64,000 nucleotides of DNA from Lucinisca nassula (GCA_963580285.1 OY757014.1:98768072-98832071), one strand, 5' to 3'. Numbered from the stretch's first letter, positions 21,799 to 33,950 are shown. Notes: generated from the letters alone by a model not told the origin. Translations and numbers: made by a program.

Positions 21799-22720
21799 AT
21801 ACCAAACCCTTATTTTCTTGATGATGCATCAAAAGAATTGCCAAATAGAAATTTAGGTCATATGTAATAATTTAGTCATGCATAATACAAGTTCAGACAC
21901 AAAGAATCTTTCAAGTTTGCGAAAAAGTTATCGCTTCCAGATTCAGCAATGAAAACCGAACAAACCATAGTTTTTGAAAAACGCAAAAGTTTAACTCTTT
22001 CTGGAATAGAACCCAGACACCGACTTGCATCAGTGGTTCTTCTCTAATGTCTTTGGAACAATTCAATCCTAAAATGCACAGAATTATGCCTAAATAGCAC
22101 CAATACTCATTTTTATGGCTATTTTCACACATACACCCCCTATTTAAAGTAAAAATGGCATTTTGAGGAAAAATGGCATTTTGAGGATATTTTGAGGACA
22201 AAATGCCAAGAAAATGTTTATAAATGCCTTAATGCCATGAGGAATAGCTGAATGTATCTGTCCACATCCTTTTAACATGAATACAATAAAATAGAACTTA
22301 TAACAGGTGAGAAAACTTATCCGGATAATGCAGCGGGCTGTTCGGAGAGACAATTTTGAGGTTTTGCTTTGGTTTGAGACATAGTCCTAGTGCCATGAAA
22401 CCTTACACTTATATTCCAGATGGAGTAGATTCTTTCTTGTGTTTGTGCAAATACAATTACTGCAAGTCTCCTTTCCAAACACATCAATAAAAACTGATTT
22501 ACATGGCTTTAAAGTACCCTCCCCCTCCTCCCAAGAACATAGATCAGAGGCAAATATTCAGTTAGACTTAAATTAGCACTACCATCACATTTTTTACAGT
22601 ATCTATGGCAAAATACATGCCACGAAGATACATTTTATGAAACAGAATTGGACAGAACCTACAAATGTGTGGAAGTAGCATGTAATGACTGAAAACAGGA
22701 TAGTGGTCTACTTTTGTTAT
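21799..22720. other. Unassigned intronic DNA
   Basis: AT-rich, with a small local duplication (aaaatggcattttgaggaa) at 22150-22185. Short minus ORFs at 21911, 22144 and 22568 show no domain, consistent codon pattern or splice context. Confidence 0.45.
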
Positions 22721-23171
22721 AGGGAGCTTACCACTAAATGTTTTCCATAGGCGACAATAGTAACCTTTTACCTGCTCCCACAAAAACTACACATACAAAA
22801 CTTTTCAAACCAAACTTGTTTAAAGAGCCATCCTAGCCCAAAAAGTTAATGAGAAAAAATCCACATGTTGACCGGCTCATTTTCAAGTTACAGTCAACCA
22901 TGTTTGTTTACCTGCTAGAACGGAGTAAATAAAACCAACATTTTTAAAGGAGGGGTGACCATATGAAATCAGCGGAAAATTCTTTTAGCTTACAGATATA
23001 TTTATAAAACATGCATCATTTTAGTCCCTTATACCTATCATTTTCTCACATTGAAATAAAACATGGGATATATATCCAATGGAAGCAAGTCTGGTATTTA
23101 TAACGCAACTAAAAGCTCGGTCCCCAAGTGATAAAACCCGGCACCTCCCAGTTTTTAGTGTACTGCTACCT
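22721..23171. mobile_element. MITE of 451 bp, AGGGAGC family, copy 3 (best preserved)
   Basis: Starts AGGGAGCTTACCACTAAATG and ends TTTAGTGTACTGCTACCT, whose inverse AGGTAGCAGTACACTAAA matches the start at most positions. This defines the family's inverted termini. Confidence 0.85.
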
Positions 23172-23331
23172 AACATACTTACTGAGGCACACAAATCTCG
23201 TCACTACAGCTGATGTGTGGGAATGTGTGGCGGCCGTAAAAAGTCTCCCTGCCCTACATCACAGTGTAGTTTTGTATTTTCTTGTCCTTTGGGATCATTG
23301 ATTCCATTGTGGAATTTTGAAAATAGCTGGA

Positions 23332-23377
23332 GGGTCACTGATGAGGCCTAATTGGCCGAAACTAGCTAGTCTGACCC
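23332..23377 (+). ncRNA. Hammerhead ribozyme, intact core
   Basis: Stem I GGGTCA (23332-23337) pairs perfectly with TGACCC (23372-23377). Core CTGATGA is at 23338-23344. Stem II is GGCC/GGCC around a five-base loop (23345-23357), and GAAA is at 23358-23361. CTAGCTAG follows as a self-complementary minimal stem III, then the TC that ends the GTC cleavage triplet (23369-23371). All invariant positions are present. The loop-less palindromic stem III suggests it works as a dimer. Confidence 0.9.
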
Positions 23378-23593
23378 AGAAAACATGTACACTCCATATT
23401 TTCCAGTTTTGTGGTGTCTTCCTTGCGTCCAAAGGATAACCCTTTTATAGAACATATTTAACGTCACAACAGCTGATGTGTGGGAATGTGTGGCGGCAGT
23501 AAAAAGTCTCCCTGCCCTACATCATAGTGTAGTTTATATTTTCTTGTCCTTTGGGATCATTGATTCCATTGTGGGATTTTGAAAATATTTTGA

Positions 23594-23639
23594 GGGTCAC
23601 TGATGAGGCCTTATTGGCCAAAAATAGCTAGTCTGGTCC
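23594..23639 (+). ncRNA. Hammerhead ribozyme, mutated (second monomer)
   Basis: CTGATGA is kept (23600-23606), but GAAA reads AAAA, and stem I is GGGTCA/TGGTCC. The first point changes an invariant core G, so this copy should be inactive or weak. Confidence 0.8.
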
Positions 23640-23715
23640 AGAAAACATGTACACTCCATATTTTGCAGTTTTGTGGTGTATTCCTTGCTTCCAAAGGATA
23701 ACCTTTTTATAGAAC

Positions 23716-24470
23716 ATATATTCGTTTTATCTTTAAATTAGGCAGAGTTCAAGAGATGCCCATTCACATCAAAACGGCTTCACAAAACGAAATCGAAATA
23801 AATAATCTAACTGCAGAAACGCAAAAAGGTCGCACTATTTAATAAGCGTTCATAACAACAACATCTGCACCAAACGCTGAGGTATGAGCGCGAGAAACAT
23901 TCGAAACTGCATCACGCGTATGACAAGCCATTTTTCTATTTAATCTGAAAGCCACGTATCTTATATCTTATATAAGATATCTTCTATAGGATTATAAGAT
24001 ATCTAAGATACTATATTATATATCTTATTTGACATATAAACTATCTAAATTACTAAATAAGACGTTTGAGTATATCACATATTTCATATGCTATACAAGA
24101 TATCTCATTTAACATATCAGAGATATACTTAATAAGATATCTTAATTATCTTTACTTAAGATATGTTATATTACAATTTAGATATCTTTTATAGTAATTT
24201 AGATATCTTATATGCTATATCAGATAACTCTAATACCGGATATAAGATATCTTATATATTATATTAGATATACATGTATATTGCATCATGTAAGATATCT
24301 TATAAAGTATATAAGACATCTTGTATGCGATATGCAATATTTGGTATAACACATATAAGATATCTAAATTACTATATAAGAGCGTGTCTTATTAAGCCAC
24401 ACAAATAAGATATCTTATTTGATAACGCAGATATCTTTCATAGTTTTAAGGGAATATAAATTCATACTTC
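23716..24470. repeat. AT-rich low-complexity tract (AGATATCTTATAT)n
   Basis: 23940-24430 is built from imperfect tataagatatctta and tatatcttat words in both orientations. It is short-range palindromic and could form cruciforms. Flanks show no gene. Confidence 0.85.
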
Positions 24471-24829
24471 CAGCTCACTTGTTGTTTTGTGTCACTGCTC
24501 TGCCACTGTCACTGTATTGATTCTTATTGATTATTACGCCCGTTACCGCGGTAGTCATGGGTTTTACCCATTCTTTTACAAGGTCATAGATAGTCTTGTA
24601 CATTGAGAATTATTGTGTAAAATCTATAAATATCAAAATGTAAACAGATAAAATTGAATGATGGGACGTAGAGGATATACTTTTTAGTTTCATATGCCCC
24701 TAATTGTTGAACATTTGAAACTGTTTTGAATATTGAACAGTGTCTTCTCACGGATGTATTTTCCCATGTGTCTTGGTGGTGAATAGTTTTGTCAAATGCT
24801 AAATTGGGGGTGGAGGGGGGGGGGGTGCC
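24471..24829. other. Unassigned intronic DNA
   Basis: No gene or recognised repeat. The 82-codon minus ORF (24584-24832) starts in a G-run and looks random. Confidence 0.4.
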
Positions 24830-26030
24830 CATAAGGCCCTTTTCCTGCCCTGGAACAAAAGTCTTTATTTTCTCCTGATATATTGCCTATAGTGTCCCGT
24901 TTACTAAAATAGTAATTGTTTTGTAACGTAAGCCCTAGTTATTGAGAAACATGATAATGAAAGTGGGTGTGGGTCATTCAACTTTAATCTGAGGTATCCT
25001 GTTTTACCCACTGTTTCTTTTTTTTTAAATATATCACACCCACTCATTATTTCCTCTGTTTGTTAGACAAATGTATTGGGTAAATTCCTACATAATTTTC
25101 TTCCTCTAAAGTAAAATACTACATCTGCAACATATATTTTATGAACAGCGTCAATTTTTGTTAATCTGCATCTCCAAATTCAATAAATCCTAGCCTATCT
25201 CCGAAACTAAATGGCAAATTGTTTTCAAACTTACTTGAATTTAACATTGGAAGAGTACAAAGTGTTGATTAGGTTTTGGTGACCATGGCCTAATATGCAA
25301 GGCCACTTGGGCTGTTCAAATGACGAATTTGGCCATTTTTCTGTTCCTGAACAAAAAGCTTCAAATTCTCCTAATACATTGCCTATAGAATTCCCTTTAG
25401 TAAGACAGTCTAGGTTTTGCAAAGTAAGCCCTAGTTATGGAGTTGAATGATCCTGAAACTGGTAAGGGTAATTCGAAACGATGCTGAGGTATTGTGTTTA
25501 TTGCACCACATCTCTTTTAAAAGATAGCAAACGCAGTCGCAACTTCCTCTGTTTGTTTGTTTGCCTTAGGTAACATCCTACCTAGTTTCATTCCTCGATA
25601 GTAAAGTATGCCATCTGCAGCAACTCTTCTAAGAAAACGTTCTATTTCTGAGAATTTTGCATCTTGGAATTCAATAAATCATTTTTTTCTTTTGAATAAC
25701 TCAAGGGATTCTTTTGAAATTATTCTTAATATATTAAAAGATTTTGAGAATATAAAGGGCTGAGTAGGTTTGTGTGACCTTGACCTTATCTTGAAGGTCA
25801 CATAGTCTGTGAGATTTTCAAAATTGAAAAGAATGTTTGTCTTTATTTGGGAATTATTTAATTCAAATCATGTGACATTTCGCTGACTTTCCCAGATATC
25901 TATATCAATGGAACTTGCCTTTGAGCTTAGAGTTTGGTGACCTTGACCTCATTTTCAAGGTCAGGACAGGCTTGCTATCTACAATTGGGCTCGTATTACT
26001 CTTTAGTCGAGCTGTCACTTAAATTATACT
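24830..26030. repeat. Tandem array, period about 500 bp (2.4 units)
   Basis: tttcctgccctggaacaaa near 24841 and ctgttcctgaacaaaaag near 25342 mark unit starts. Both carry attgcctatag, gtaagccctagttat, ttcctctgtttgtt and ggttttggtgacc. The end carries ttttcaaggtca motifs. Confidence 0.7.
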
Positions 26031-26039
26031 TTAGAGGAA

Positions 26040-26215
26040 GCGTGATAGCTCAGTGGTTAGTACATTGCTTCTGATGCTAGAGGTCCCGGGTTCGATTTCC
26101 GGCAGCGGTGTGAAAATTTCGGTGTTCGAACGAGCTCCATTGGCATCATTTGCGGGATGAATGTCATAAAGTGCACCGTCCTTCGGATCGGGACGTTAAA
26201 TGAAAAAGCTTTTTT
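26040..26215 (+). mobile_element. tRNA-derived SINE, family B, short form
   Basis: Head GTGATAGCTCAGTGGTTAGT (A box) and GGTCCCGGGTTCGATTTCC (B box), then catttgcgggatgaatgtc, and CGGATCGGGACGTTAAATG followed by an A-rich end. It lacks the long 3' extension seen at 45450. Confidence 0.85.
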
Positions 26216-26333
26216 TCAATGGTTACCCATATGACGAACATCTGATCAAACTGCGCAGATGCAAAGGCTGGTCAAAGCCTTCAGTTGGAACACATGTTCG
26301 AAGGATCTTTTACGCTTTGCGCGCGCCTAATAC

Positions 26334-26490
26334 CTTGAGGGCTTGATATATGTGTGTCTTGTGCAAGCCCGTCGTAGGTCACGTGAGTCTGTACGAGATG
26401 TAACACGTGAAATATCACGTTCAAGATGAAACTGACCACATTCCAGTTAGTCAATCTGCTGGAATACTTCTGGCTGAACTCCAAGTCATT
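26334..26490 (-). CDS. Exon 3 of a multi-pass membrane protein gene
   Basis: A 157-nt exon on the minus strand. Acceptor TTATACCTTCAG|AATGAC; donor CCTCAAG|GTATTA. Phase 0 in, phase 1 out, exactly what exon 2 (ends phase 0) and exon 4 (needs two bases) require. That makes it strong independent support for the gene model. The product begins NDLEFSQKYSSRLTNWN, with a membrane segment VVSFILNVIFHVLHLVQTH, then VTYDGLAQDTHISSPQG. The protein-side end carries His and Tyr residues near the membrane edge. It sits between a SINE (26040-26215) and a MITE (26588-26990). Confidence 0.85.
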
Positions 26491-26587
26491 CTGAAGGTAT
26501 AAAATTTAATGGATTATTTATGTTCTGTTCTATTAAGTATTAGGCAGTCTGGTATTGGGGTTAGAAATGAAGCAGAAAATGATCGAC

Positions 26588-26990
26588 ATTACGAAAACAC
26601 GCCTATACAAATACATTGACTATTTTACCGCCGAAAAATCGCAAATTTTAAGATGAAAAATTGTGATATTTTTCTTATTTGTGCTCAAAACATAGACTGT
26701 GGGTACTCGATAGAACCGCCTCGATGAGGCGGTTCTAACGAGTACCCACAATCTGTATTTTAGAGCAGAAGTAAGAAAAATAAGGTTTACCCCTGTAAAC
26801 CCCAGTTTTACTATATATAGATTGTGGGCACTCGTTAGAACCGCCTCATCGAGGCGGTTCTAACGAGTACCCACAATTTATATTTTAGAGCAGAAGTAAG
26901 AAAAATAAGGTTTACCCTGTAAACCCCAGCTTTACTATATAAAAGTAAGGTTCAAAGGGGTCAAAATTATATAGGCGTGTTTTCGTGATG
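26588..26990. mobile_element. Palindromic MITE with a duplicated central hairpin
   Basis: Outer ends cattacgaaaacacgcctat and ataggcgtgttttcgtgatg are inverted. The interior contains the hairpin unit twice (about 26690-26820 and 26820-26945): gtactcgatagaaccgcc / ggcggttctaacgagtaccc, then gagcagaagtaagaaaaat and ttacccctgtaaacccc. The repeat doubles the stem. About 400 bp, 98 bp upstream of exon 3 in gene sense. Confidence 0.85.
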
Positions 26991-27326
26991 GAAACGAAAG
27001 TCGTCATATAACGATACAAGTGTAATTTGCTTGGTTAATATGGATGCATGCCTAATAAATCGGTGTACGACACCAACTATGGTCTCAAAGCAAACTTCCA
27101 TATCTCATCTGTAATATCACATAGAAAAATGGTAGTCTTGGCGAAAGGACAGTTGGTTAGAGCCAAATGAATCGAGGTAGGGTATGGACTTTTTTTAGCT
27201 ACATATCGGCCATTTTCATTTCTATTGCAAGGGGTTAGCAACAATTGTTCTGTTGTTTGCATGCCCGGGGATATACTTTACTATAAATACTGTTCACCTC
27301 CTGATGACGTTACATTCTTCAAACAA
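26991..27326. other. Unassigned intronic DNA
   Basis: A 61-codon minus ORF (27077-27262) has no recognisable domain and no matching splice sites in phase with the gene. Nothing else seen. Confidence 0.4.
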
Positions 27327-29951
27327 GAGTTCCATGTTGGACCTAATTCGCTCACCTGAGTTATGATATACTAACATTTTTGTTTACAGGTTATTTTCTA
27401 TGTTTAGCTCTGACAGCCATTTTCAACAGAGGAGCAGAGCCACTTAAGCACTTTGGTAGAGGGGTCACTCAAGGGACTTTTCTGTCTAAGTTATTTTGAA
27501 ATGGAGTCATTGGAGAAGATGTTCTTTAATGATTTTTCTGTCTATACCTCTGCAGTCATATGGACATTTTGTTCAGCAGAGCAAACTCATTTTCAGCAAT
27601 TTAAGCAATCATAAGTACAACATGATTGATTGTTTTGAGTATAATGCCATGTCAACCCTTGTGGGTCATATTGTGTCGCCTCCCAAAGCAAGGGAGAAAG
27701 TGAGTGATAGTAAAGAAAGACAAAAATGAATGGAAGTGTTGATACAGAAGAAACAACAACACTTCCCCTCTACCCGAAAGCAGGCCTTGCCCTACTGTTA
27801 GCCAAAAATACCTACTTTGAGATGGAATGTTTCAATGGAGCAGACCTAAGATGAGCCATACCGTTTAATCAATGTTGGCACAAAAGTAAAACAGAAACAT
27901 TCTGCGAATTTGGTCTGAAATTGCGCTATTGACTCTATTGTTGGCTCTGATGGCCAGTTCGTTCAGCGGAGCAGAGCCATTATATCAGTTTTGGTAGAGG
28001 GTTGCCTGAGGAGCATTCCTGTGAAATTATTTTGAAATCGGACCATTAGCCTAGGAAGCTCTATCATATGAGGGTTTATCTACTTTTACCTCTGGTGGCC
28101 ATTTGGTTCAGCGGAGCGGAATCATTTGAGCAATTCTGGTAGAGGGTCACCCAAGAATCATTCCTGTAAAATCACTTTGAAATCGGACCATTAGCCTAGG
28201 AGGAGTTATCGTTTAATAGTTATTCCTATTTTTAGCTCTGGATGCCGATTTTTTCAGCAGAGCGGAACCATTTTATCAATTCTGGTAGACAGCCATCCAA
28301 GAAACATTCCTGTGAAATTATTTTGAAATCGGACCATTAGCCTATAGGAGATGATGTCATTTAAAGGTTTTTCCTATTTTTAGCTCTGACGGCCATTTTG
28401 TTCCGAGGAGCGAAACTATTTTAGCAGTTATGGTAGAGGGTCACCTAAGAAATATTCCTGTGAAATTATTTTGCAATTGGACCATTACCCAAGGAGATGT
28501 TGTTTGAATGTTTCTCTAAAGGTTTTTATATTTTTTGCTCTGGCGGCTAGTTTGTTCAGCGGAGCGGAACCATTTTAGCCTTTCTGATAAAGGGTCACCC
28601 AAGGAACATTCTTGTGAGATTATATGTAATCGGGCTATTAGCCTAGGAGGAGATGTCAATAAAGATTTATTTCTATTTTTAGCTCTGGTGGCCATTTTGT
28701 TCAGCGGAGCGGAACCATTTTAGCAATTCTGGTAGAGAGTTATCTAAGGAACATCCCTGTGAAATTATTTTGAAATCGGACCAGATGTTGTTTAAAGTTT
28801 TTTTCTACGTTTTTGTTTCTATTATGAGCTCTCGTGGTCAATTTGTTCAGTGGAACAGAACAATTTTAGCAATTATGGTAGAGGGTCACCTAAGGAACAT
28901 TCCTGTGAGATTATTTTGAAATCGGACCATTAGCCTATGATGAGATGTCGTTTAAATGTTTTTCTATTGTAGCTCTGGTGGCCATTTTTTTCTGCGGAGC
29001 GGAACCATTTTAGCAATTCTGGTAGAGGGTCACCCTATGAATATTTCTGTGAAATTATTTTGAAAAAGAACCATTTGCCTAGGAGGAGATGTTGTTACAA
29101 GGCTTTTCTAAGATTTTTTTTCAATTTTCAGCTAAGGCGGCAAGTTTGTTCAGCAGAGCGGAACCATTTTAGCAATTCTGGTAGAGGGTCACCAAATGAA
29201 TATTCCTGTGAGATTAGCTTGAAATCGGACCATTAGCCTTGGAGGAGATGTCGTTTAAAGGTTTTTCTATTTTTAGCTCTGGTGGCCATTCTGTTCAGCG
29301 GAGCGGGACCGGTTTAGCAACTCTGGTGGAGGCCTTGGGTCACCCAAAGAACATTCCCTTGAATTATTTTGAAATCGGACCATTAGCCTAGGAGGTGATG
29401 TTGTTTAAAGTTGTTTTTTTTTCTACTTTTAGCTCTGGTGGCCATTTTGTTGAGCGGGGCGGAGCCATTTTAGCAATTTTGGCAGAGGGTCATCTGAGAA
29501 ATATTCCCGTGAAATTATTTTGCAATCGGACCATTAGCCTAGGAGGAGATGTCGTTTAAAGGTTTTTCTAAGGTTTTTCTATTTTTAGATCTGACAGCCT
29601 GTTTGTTCAGCGGAGCACAACCATGCTAGCAATTTTGGTGGAGAGTGATCAAAGGAATATTACTGTGAAATTATTTTGAAATCGGACAATTAGCCTAGGA
29701 GGAGATGTCGTTGAATTGTTTTACTATCTTTAGCTCTGGTGGCCATTTTGGTCAGCGGAGTGGAACCATCTTAGCAACTTTGATCGAGGGTCACTCAAGG
29801 AATATTCTTGTGAAATTATTTTAAAATTGGCCCTGTGGTTTCGGGGGAGATGCCATTTGAAGAAATTATTGACAGACGGACGGACACACGGACGACGGAC
29901 AAAAACGATCACAATAGATCACCTTGAGAACTTCGTGCTCAGGTGAGCTAA
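27327..29951 (+). mobile_element. Helitron-like element with tandem core, period about 150 bp
   Basis: Starts acaagagttccatgttgg...gctcacctgag and ends gtgctcaggtgagctaa. Between them are about 15 units marked by agctctggtggccattttgt, spaced 145-155 bp, each with gaaatcggaccattagcc and taggaggagatg. The last unit is followed by acggacggacac microsatellite. The GGTGAGCTAA end (CTAA at 29948-29951) preceded by a hairpin-like gagaacttcgtgctc resembles a Helitron 3' end (hairpin plus CTRR). No helicase ORF, so non-autonomous. Confidence 0.7.
27620..27810. mobile_element. Dispersed insertion shared with 19230-19480
   Basis: catgtcaacccttgtgggtc, gaaagacaaaaatgaatgg and cttcccctctacccg. Interrupts the array. 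Confidence 0.5.
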
Positions 29952-30229
29952 AAAGGCAACGGATAAATGTATCTCCCTGACCGTTACGAACATGCAAGCG
30001 TTTACTAACTCAGATCATAGACAATCGTGACATGTTAATTCATAAAATTTGAATAGCGCTGTATGCATTTTAAAGGATGCATGGTTAACTTTTAAGCTTC
30101 CACCAATCGGATTTCTTCATTGATTTTAGAAGCATATGCAGTTATATAGTAATTAACATACAGAATAATTGGATCATACTCATTTATATCATAGGTACAT
30201 TTATTCCGTATATAAATTGGATGCAACTA
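29952..30229. other. Unassigned intronic DNA
   Basis: AT-rich with no gene or repeat recognised. Confidence 0.4.
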
Positions 30230-30768
30230 TAAGTAGAAGTAAAACAAAGATCAGGAATTGATACAATTAACTTACTCCACCCATAAAAGACACCAAAGGG
30301 AAAGAAATACAAACATTAAGCGACCAGACCATAATAGAAACCTAAACAAAGGAAAGCCATAAGGACAGTTACTTTCCCACAAAATGGCCATATGGCCATC
30401 CAAAATTAAAAGACACAAGTGATACACACAGTAAGTAACAAACAACAACATAAATAAATCGCCACAGAAGAGCCGCCTTAGAACGGTCAGTGGAAGATTT
30501 CCACTGGGGGCTTAAATCGATTTTACGTGGCCACAATCATCGCCCTTACTTCCGTCGCGATTTAGACAAATAATTTGTTCAGTCCGCATGAAGGCCTCCT
30601 AACTCACCAGTGCAACATCTCCGTGAACACAAAAATCAAAGAACCACAGAGGTGAGACAACGGTGAGGACTCGACAGCAAGAAACCACTGAAATGCTGGA
30701 GCAAAAGAAAACCAACAGTTAGACTCCGATGGGCCTGACCAGAGACAGAGCATCAGGCACCAACCAAA
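30230..30768 (+). repeat. Dispersed repeat family G, full copy
   Basis: About 540 bp, almost identical to 60777-61311. Blocks: gatcaggaattgatacaa, gacaccaaagggaaag, acttaccc-type atggccatatggccatcc, gccttagaacggtcagtgg, cttaaatcgattttacgtgg, cgcccttacttccgtcgcg, and an end at gcatcaggcaccaaccaa. No ORF. All family-G copies here lie on the same strand. Origin unresolved (SINE, solo long terminal repeat or untranslated region of a retroelement). Confidence 0.8.
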
Positions 30769-31569
30769 ATGGGTTCATTTTACTTTTAATGGATGACCAA
30801 ACTATTGTCACTGTTTATGAATTCAGACTGCCAATGAATTCATTCTCTTCCTAAATAATGCGGTCACATCCCTTTACAGAAATGAGACCACATTCCTTCA
30901 GCAAAGGCTTGTTATTTTAAGTGCGACCACATTTTCAACTCGATATGGGAATGAAACCATTTTTTTTGGAATCCGCATGATTTTATCATTTCCCTAAATA
31001 ATGTGGTCTTATCTCTGTATTGAGATGAGGCCACCTTCCTTCAGCCCAGGCTTTGAGTAAGTTATTTTAATTGAGACAATTCCTGCGCAGGTTGTAAGTT
31101 TGTTATTGTGTCATTCTTTCAGCCTGGGCTAAACTTTAATATTTTTAATCGAGACCACATTTTTGACTCTTTATACGTATGAACCCCAATTTTGAATCAA
31201 ATGTTGTACGAATACTTTTTTCTCACTCCAATCATGGCGTTACGTTTCCGAAATCCCAATATTTTTGGGCTTTAGTCTAGCTCGCGGTATGCAAATAAGC
31301 CGTAAATTACTGTAAGGTTTCTAAAAATGATTCATCACAATCCTTCTTTCAATCGTTCAAAAACCATTCTGTCCTGATAATCCCATTGAGGGTATGTGGA
31401 TCTAGTTAGAATTGACTATAACGAGAAATTGAAAGAATGTACAAGCTCTTATTTCGCGCATTCAGCATATTTTACATTCTTTTGTAGAATATAACGAAGA
31501 GCAAACTAGAATTGTGTCGATAGGACACGGATTCCCCCGCTATACGACATGGGGCACAGAAGTGAGTGT
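30769..31569. other. Unassigned intronic DNA with weak local repeats
   Basis: 30850-31180 shows a degenerate repeat (gaccacattccttcagc, aatgtggtc, gagaccac) of period about 110 bp. 31200-31560 shows nothing recognisable. Confidence 0.4.
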
Positions 31570-32400
31570 TATGTAACAGACTGTGTGAGTATAACATTTT
31601 TGACTTTGACCTTGGAGGTACTAATCTTGGGCATGTACACGATACATCGTCTCATGATTGTTTACATTTCTGCCAAGTAAATTATATATCCATCTAAGAA
31701 TAAGAAAGTTATTGATCAGACACGAGAAGAAGACCCTATATTTGACATTTGACCTCTAAGTATGACCTTGACATTGGTGGTACTAACCTTGGTTTTGCAC
31801 GCGACATACCGTCTCATGATGGTTAACACTTCTGCCAAGTTACTTCAAACTCCATCTAAGAATAAAAAAAAATATTGACCGAACACGAAAGAAAGACCAT
31901 TTTGACCTTTCACCTCTAAGAATGACCCTGACCGTGAAGGTATAGATGGTGGAGGTATAGACCCGTGTCTTGCAAGCGACACACCCTCACATCATGGTTA
32001 TTATTTCTACCAATCTATTTCAAAATCCTGCTAAGAATAAGAAAGTTATTGACCGGTCACGACAAAAAGACCATTTTTTTACCTTTGAACTCAAAGTATG
32101 ACCTTGATATTGGATGTACTGACAATGGTCTTGCGCGCGACACATCATCTAATGTACGTGGACATTTCTGTAAAGCAACTTTAAAAAGTCCATCCAGAAA
32201 TTAAACAGTTATTGACCGGACACGAAAAAAGAGACCCCTTTTTACCTTTGACCTCTTAGTATAACTTTACCTTGGAGGTACTGACCTGTGTCTTGTGCGC
32301 GAGCGACACATCGTCTCATGGTGGTTATCATTGCTGTCAAGTAATTTCAAAACCCATCCAGGATTAAGAAAGTTATTGAACGGACAGGACAAATACCCTG
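31570..32400. repeat. Tandem array, period about 165 bp
   Basis: Five units: tgaccttggaggtact-type blocks near 31606, 31764, 31925, 32100 and 32265, with cgacacatcgtctcatgat, tctgccaagt, aaagttattgaccggacacg and tgacctctaagtatgacc. Confidence 0.85.
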
Positions 32401-32789
32401 GACATCTCACTTTTATGCAATTGGCCTGCAATTGTTGATAAGAAAGCATTCTGATGACATTCAAATGATTACTCCTCGTGATTAAAGTGCTCCAAAACCT
32501 GCTAAAATATAGAGTGACTCAGACTGGTACAAATACGGCTGATCATAGTGGTGTTTGAGTTACCCTGGTACCAAAATTACACGGTCAAGAAAAAAACAAT
32601 AGCACTTATTGTTGATAAAAGATGTTCATGTTTATTTTGATACCAAGTTTATCTCCATTCCACCACTATAAAGGTACGAAGACTATGTAAAACAAACAAA
32701 TTAAACGAATGTCGTTATAGCGTCGGAAATGCCAAAACATACTCCAGAAAACTATTATATTTTGGCGTCAGTGCACGGCCATATAGTAG
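32401..32789. other. Unassigned intronic DNA
   Basis: No gene or repeat recognised. Confidence 0.4.
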
Positions 32790-32955
32790 AAGCGGTGAAG
32801 TGGTCAAGTTACTCGCCTCGTAAACCGGTCCGTGGGTTCGATCCTGGTCTTCTCTAGACTTTCGGATGATCCTTGCATTTTCTTCTATTTTAAACCAAGG
32901 ACACGTCTCCGTATGGATGCAGTCTGTGGGACGAAAACACACACGCACGCACGCA
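32790..32955 (+). mobile_element. tRNA-derived SINE, family E, copy 2
   Basis: Head gcggtgaagtggtcaagtta and ggtccgtgggttcgatcctg (B box), body cttctctagactttcggatg, end tgtgggacgaaaacacacac running into a short (CGCA)n tail. Confidence 0.75.
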
Positions 32956-33539
32956 CGCACACACGTTTTGAAGTATGAGTTTTTTTAAGCTCGAGATGCT
33001 GATCAATTTGAATACTATAGGGCTTTAGTTTGAACATATTTATGCATTAGAATAATGCATCCAAATGCGACAAAAGCTATAACAGGCTTAGAACTAGTAC
33101 TTATATAGTTCTAGGTTTTTTTTCTGTGCATTCATCGAGAATGATACCATTCTAATCGAATAATTACAATTTAAGTGCGCTATTGAAAAAACGAACAAGA
33201 GGCCCATGGGCCACTATGCTCACCCGATCTCAGGGAACACTGCCCACTGGCAGCCATGTATTTTAATTAACCATGGAAGCCCTGCGCCACAAGATGCTAC
33301 AGATAAAATTTGGACCCAATCAGTCTTGAATGTGTTATTGCAAGACAACAAACGACAACTGACAACAAATAGCCTTAAAATCATATGGCAAATAGAACAT
33401 TGTTTAAGGAACATTTCTATGAAAGTTTTTAAAATATCTAGAAAGGTGTAAAAGTCATTTTTCAATTTTCCCCCTTATTCGTCAGTCGAAAGAAACTCTT
33501 AACTTCCCATAGCATTCAAACTAAAGAGCCGACTTTCAT

Positions 33540-33541
<2 letters not shown>

Positions 33542-33625
<84 letters not shown>
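33542..33625. repeat. (AC)n microsatellite
   Basis: About 84 bp of pure AC within the tandem core. Poly-Cys/Val ORFs across it are artefacts. Confidence 0.95.
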
Positions 33626-33626
<1 letters not shown>

Positions 33627-33950
33627 CACGCGCCCCGCCCCCCCCAAAAAACAAACAAAACAAACAAAAACTGTAAAGGCAAGTATGTTGAACATTTCCA
33701 CAAAGCCTCAGCCTCATAGAGCATATGCTTTATGAGGAGATGACTGTTTAAAAAAAAAAAAAAACTTTTTTTTGTTCTATTTCTTTTTTTTTCATTTTTG
33801 TTTCAAATGGCAACCAATACAAATGAGCAGTAGGCCTAAAATCATATGGCAGAAACAAGATTGCTTAAAATATTTCTATGAATGTTTTGCCATAATATCT
33901 ACTAAGACTTGGCAGTAAATGCATTCAATTTTCCCAATTACAAATCTATA

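Larger units (their letters stand above)
23210..23715 (+). mobile_element. Dimeric hammerhead-ribozyme retrozyme-like element
   Basis: Two head-to-tail monomers of 262 bp (ctgatga at 23338 and 23600), each containing tgtgtggcggc, ccctgccctacatca, ggatcattgattccattgtg, a hammerhead, and ggataacccttttatagaac. Self-cleavage at both ribozymes would release exactly 23372-23633 as a 262-nt unit. Tandem monomers delimited by hammerheads are the defining structure of metazoan retrozymes. There is no ORF; it would rely on another element's reverse transcriptase. Confidence 0.9.

Noticed and set aside
27077..27262. Possible extra exon between exons 3 and 2
   Set aside because: No in-phase acceptor/donor pair, and the phase chain is complete without it.
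33499..33724. Three overlapping poly-(Cys-Val) ORFs
   Set aside because: All frames of an (AC)n microsatellite.
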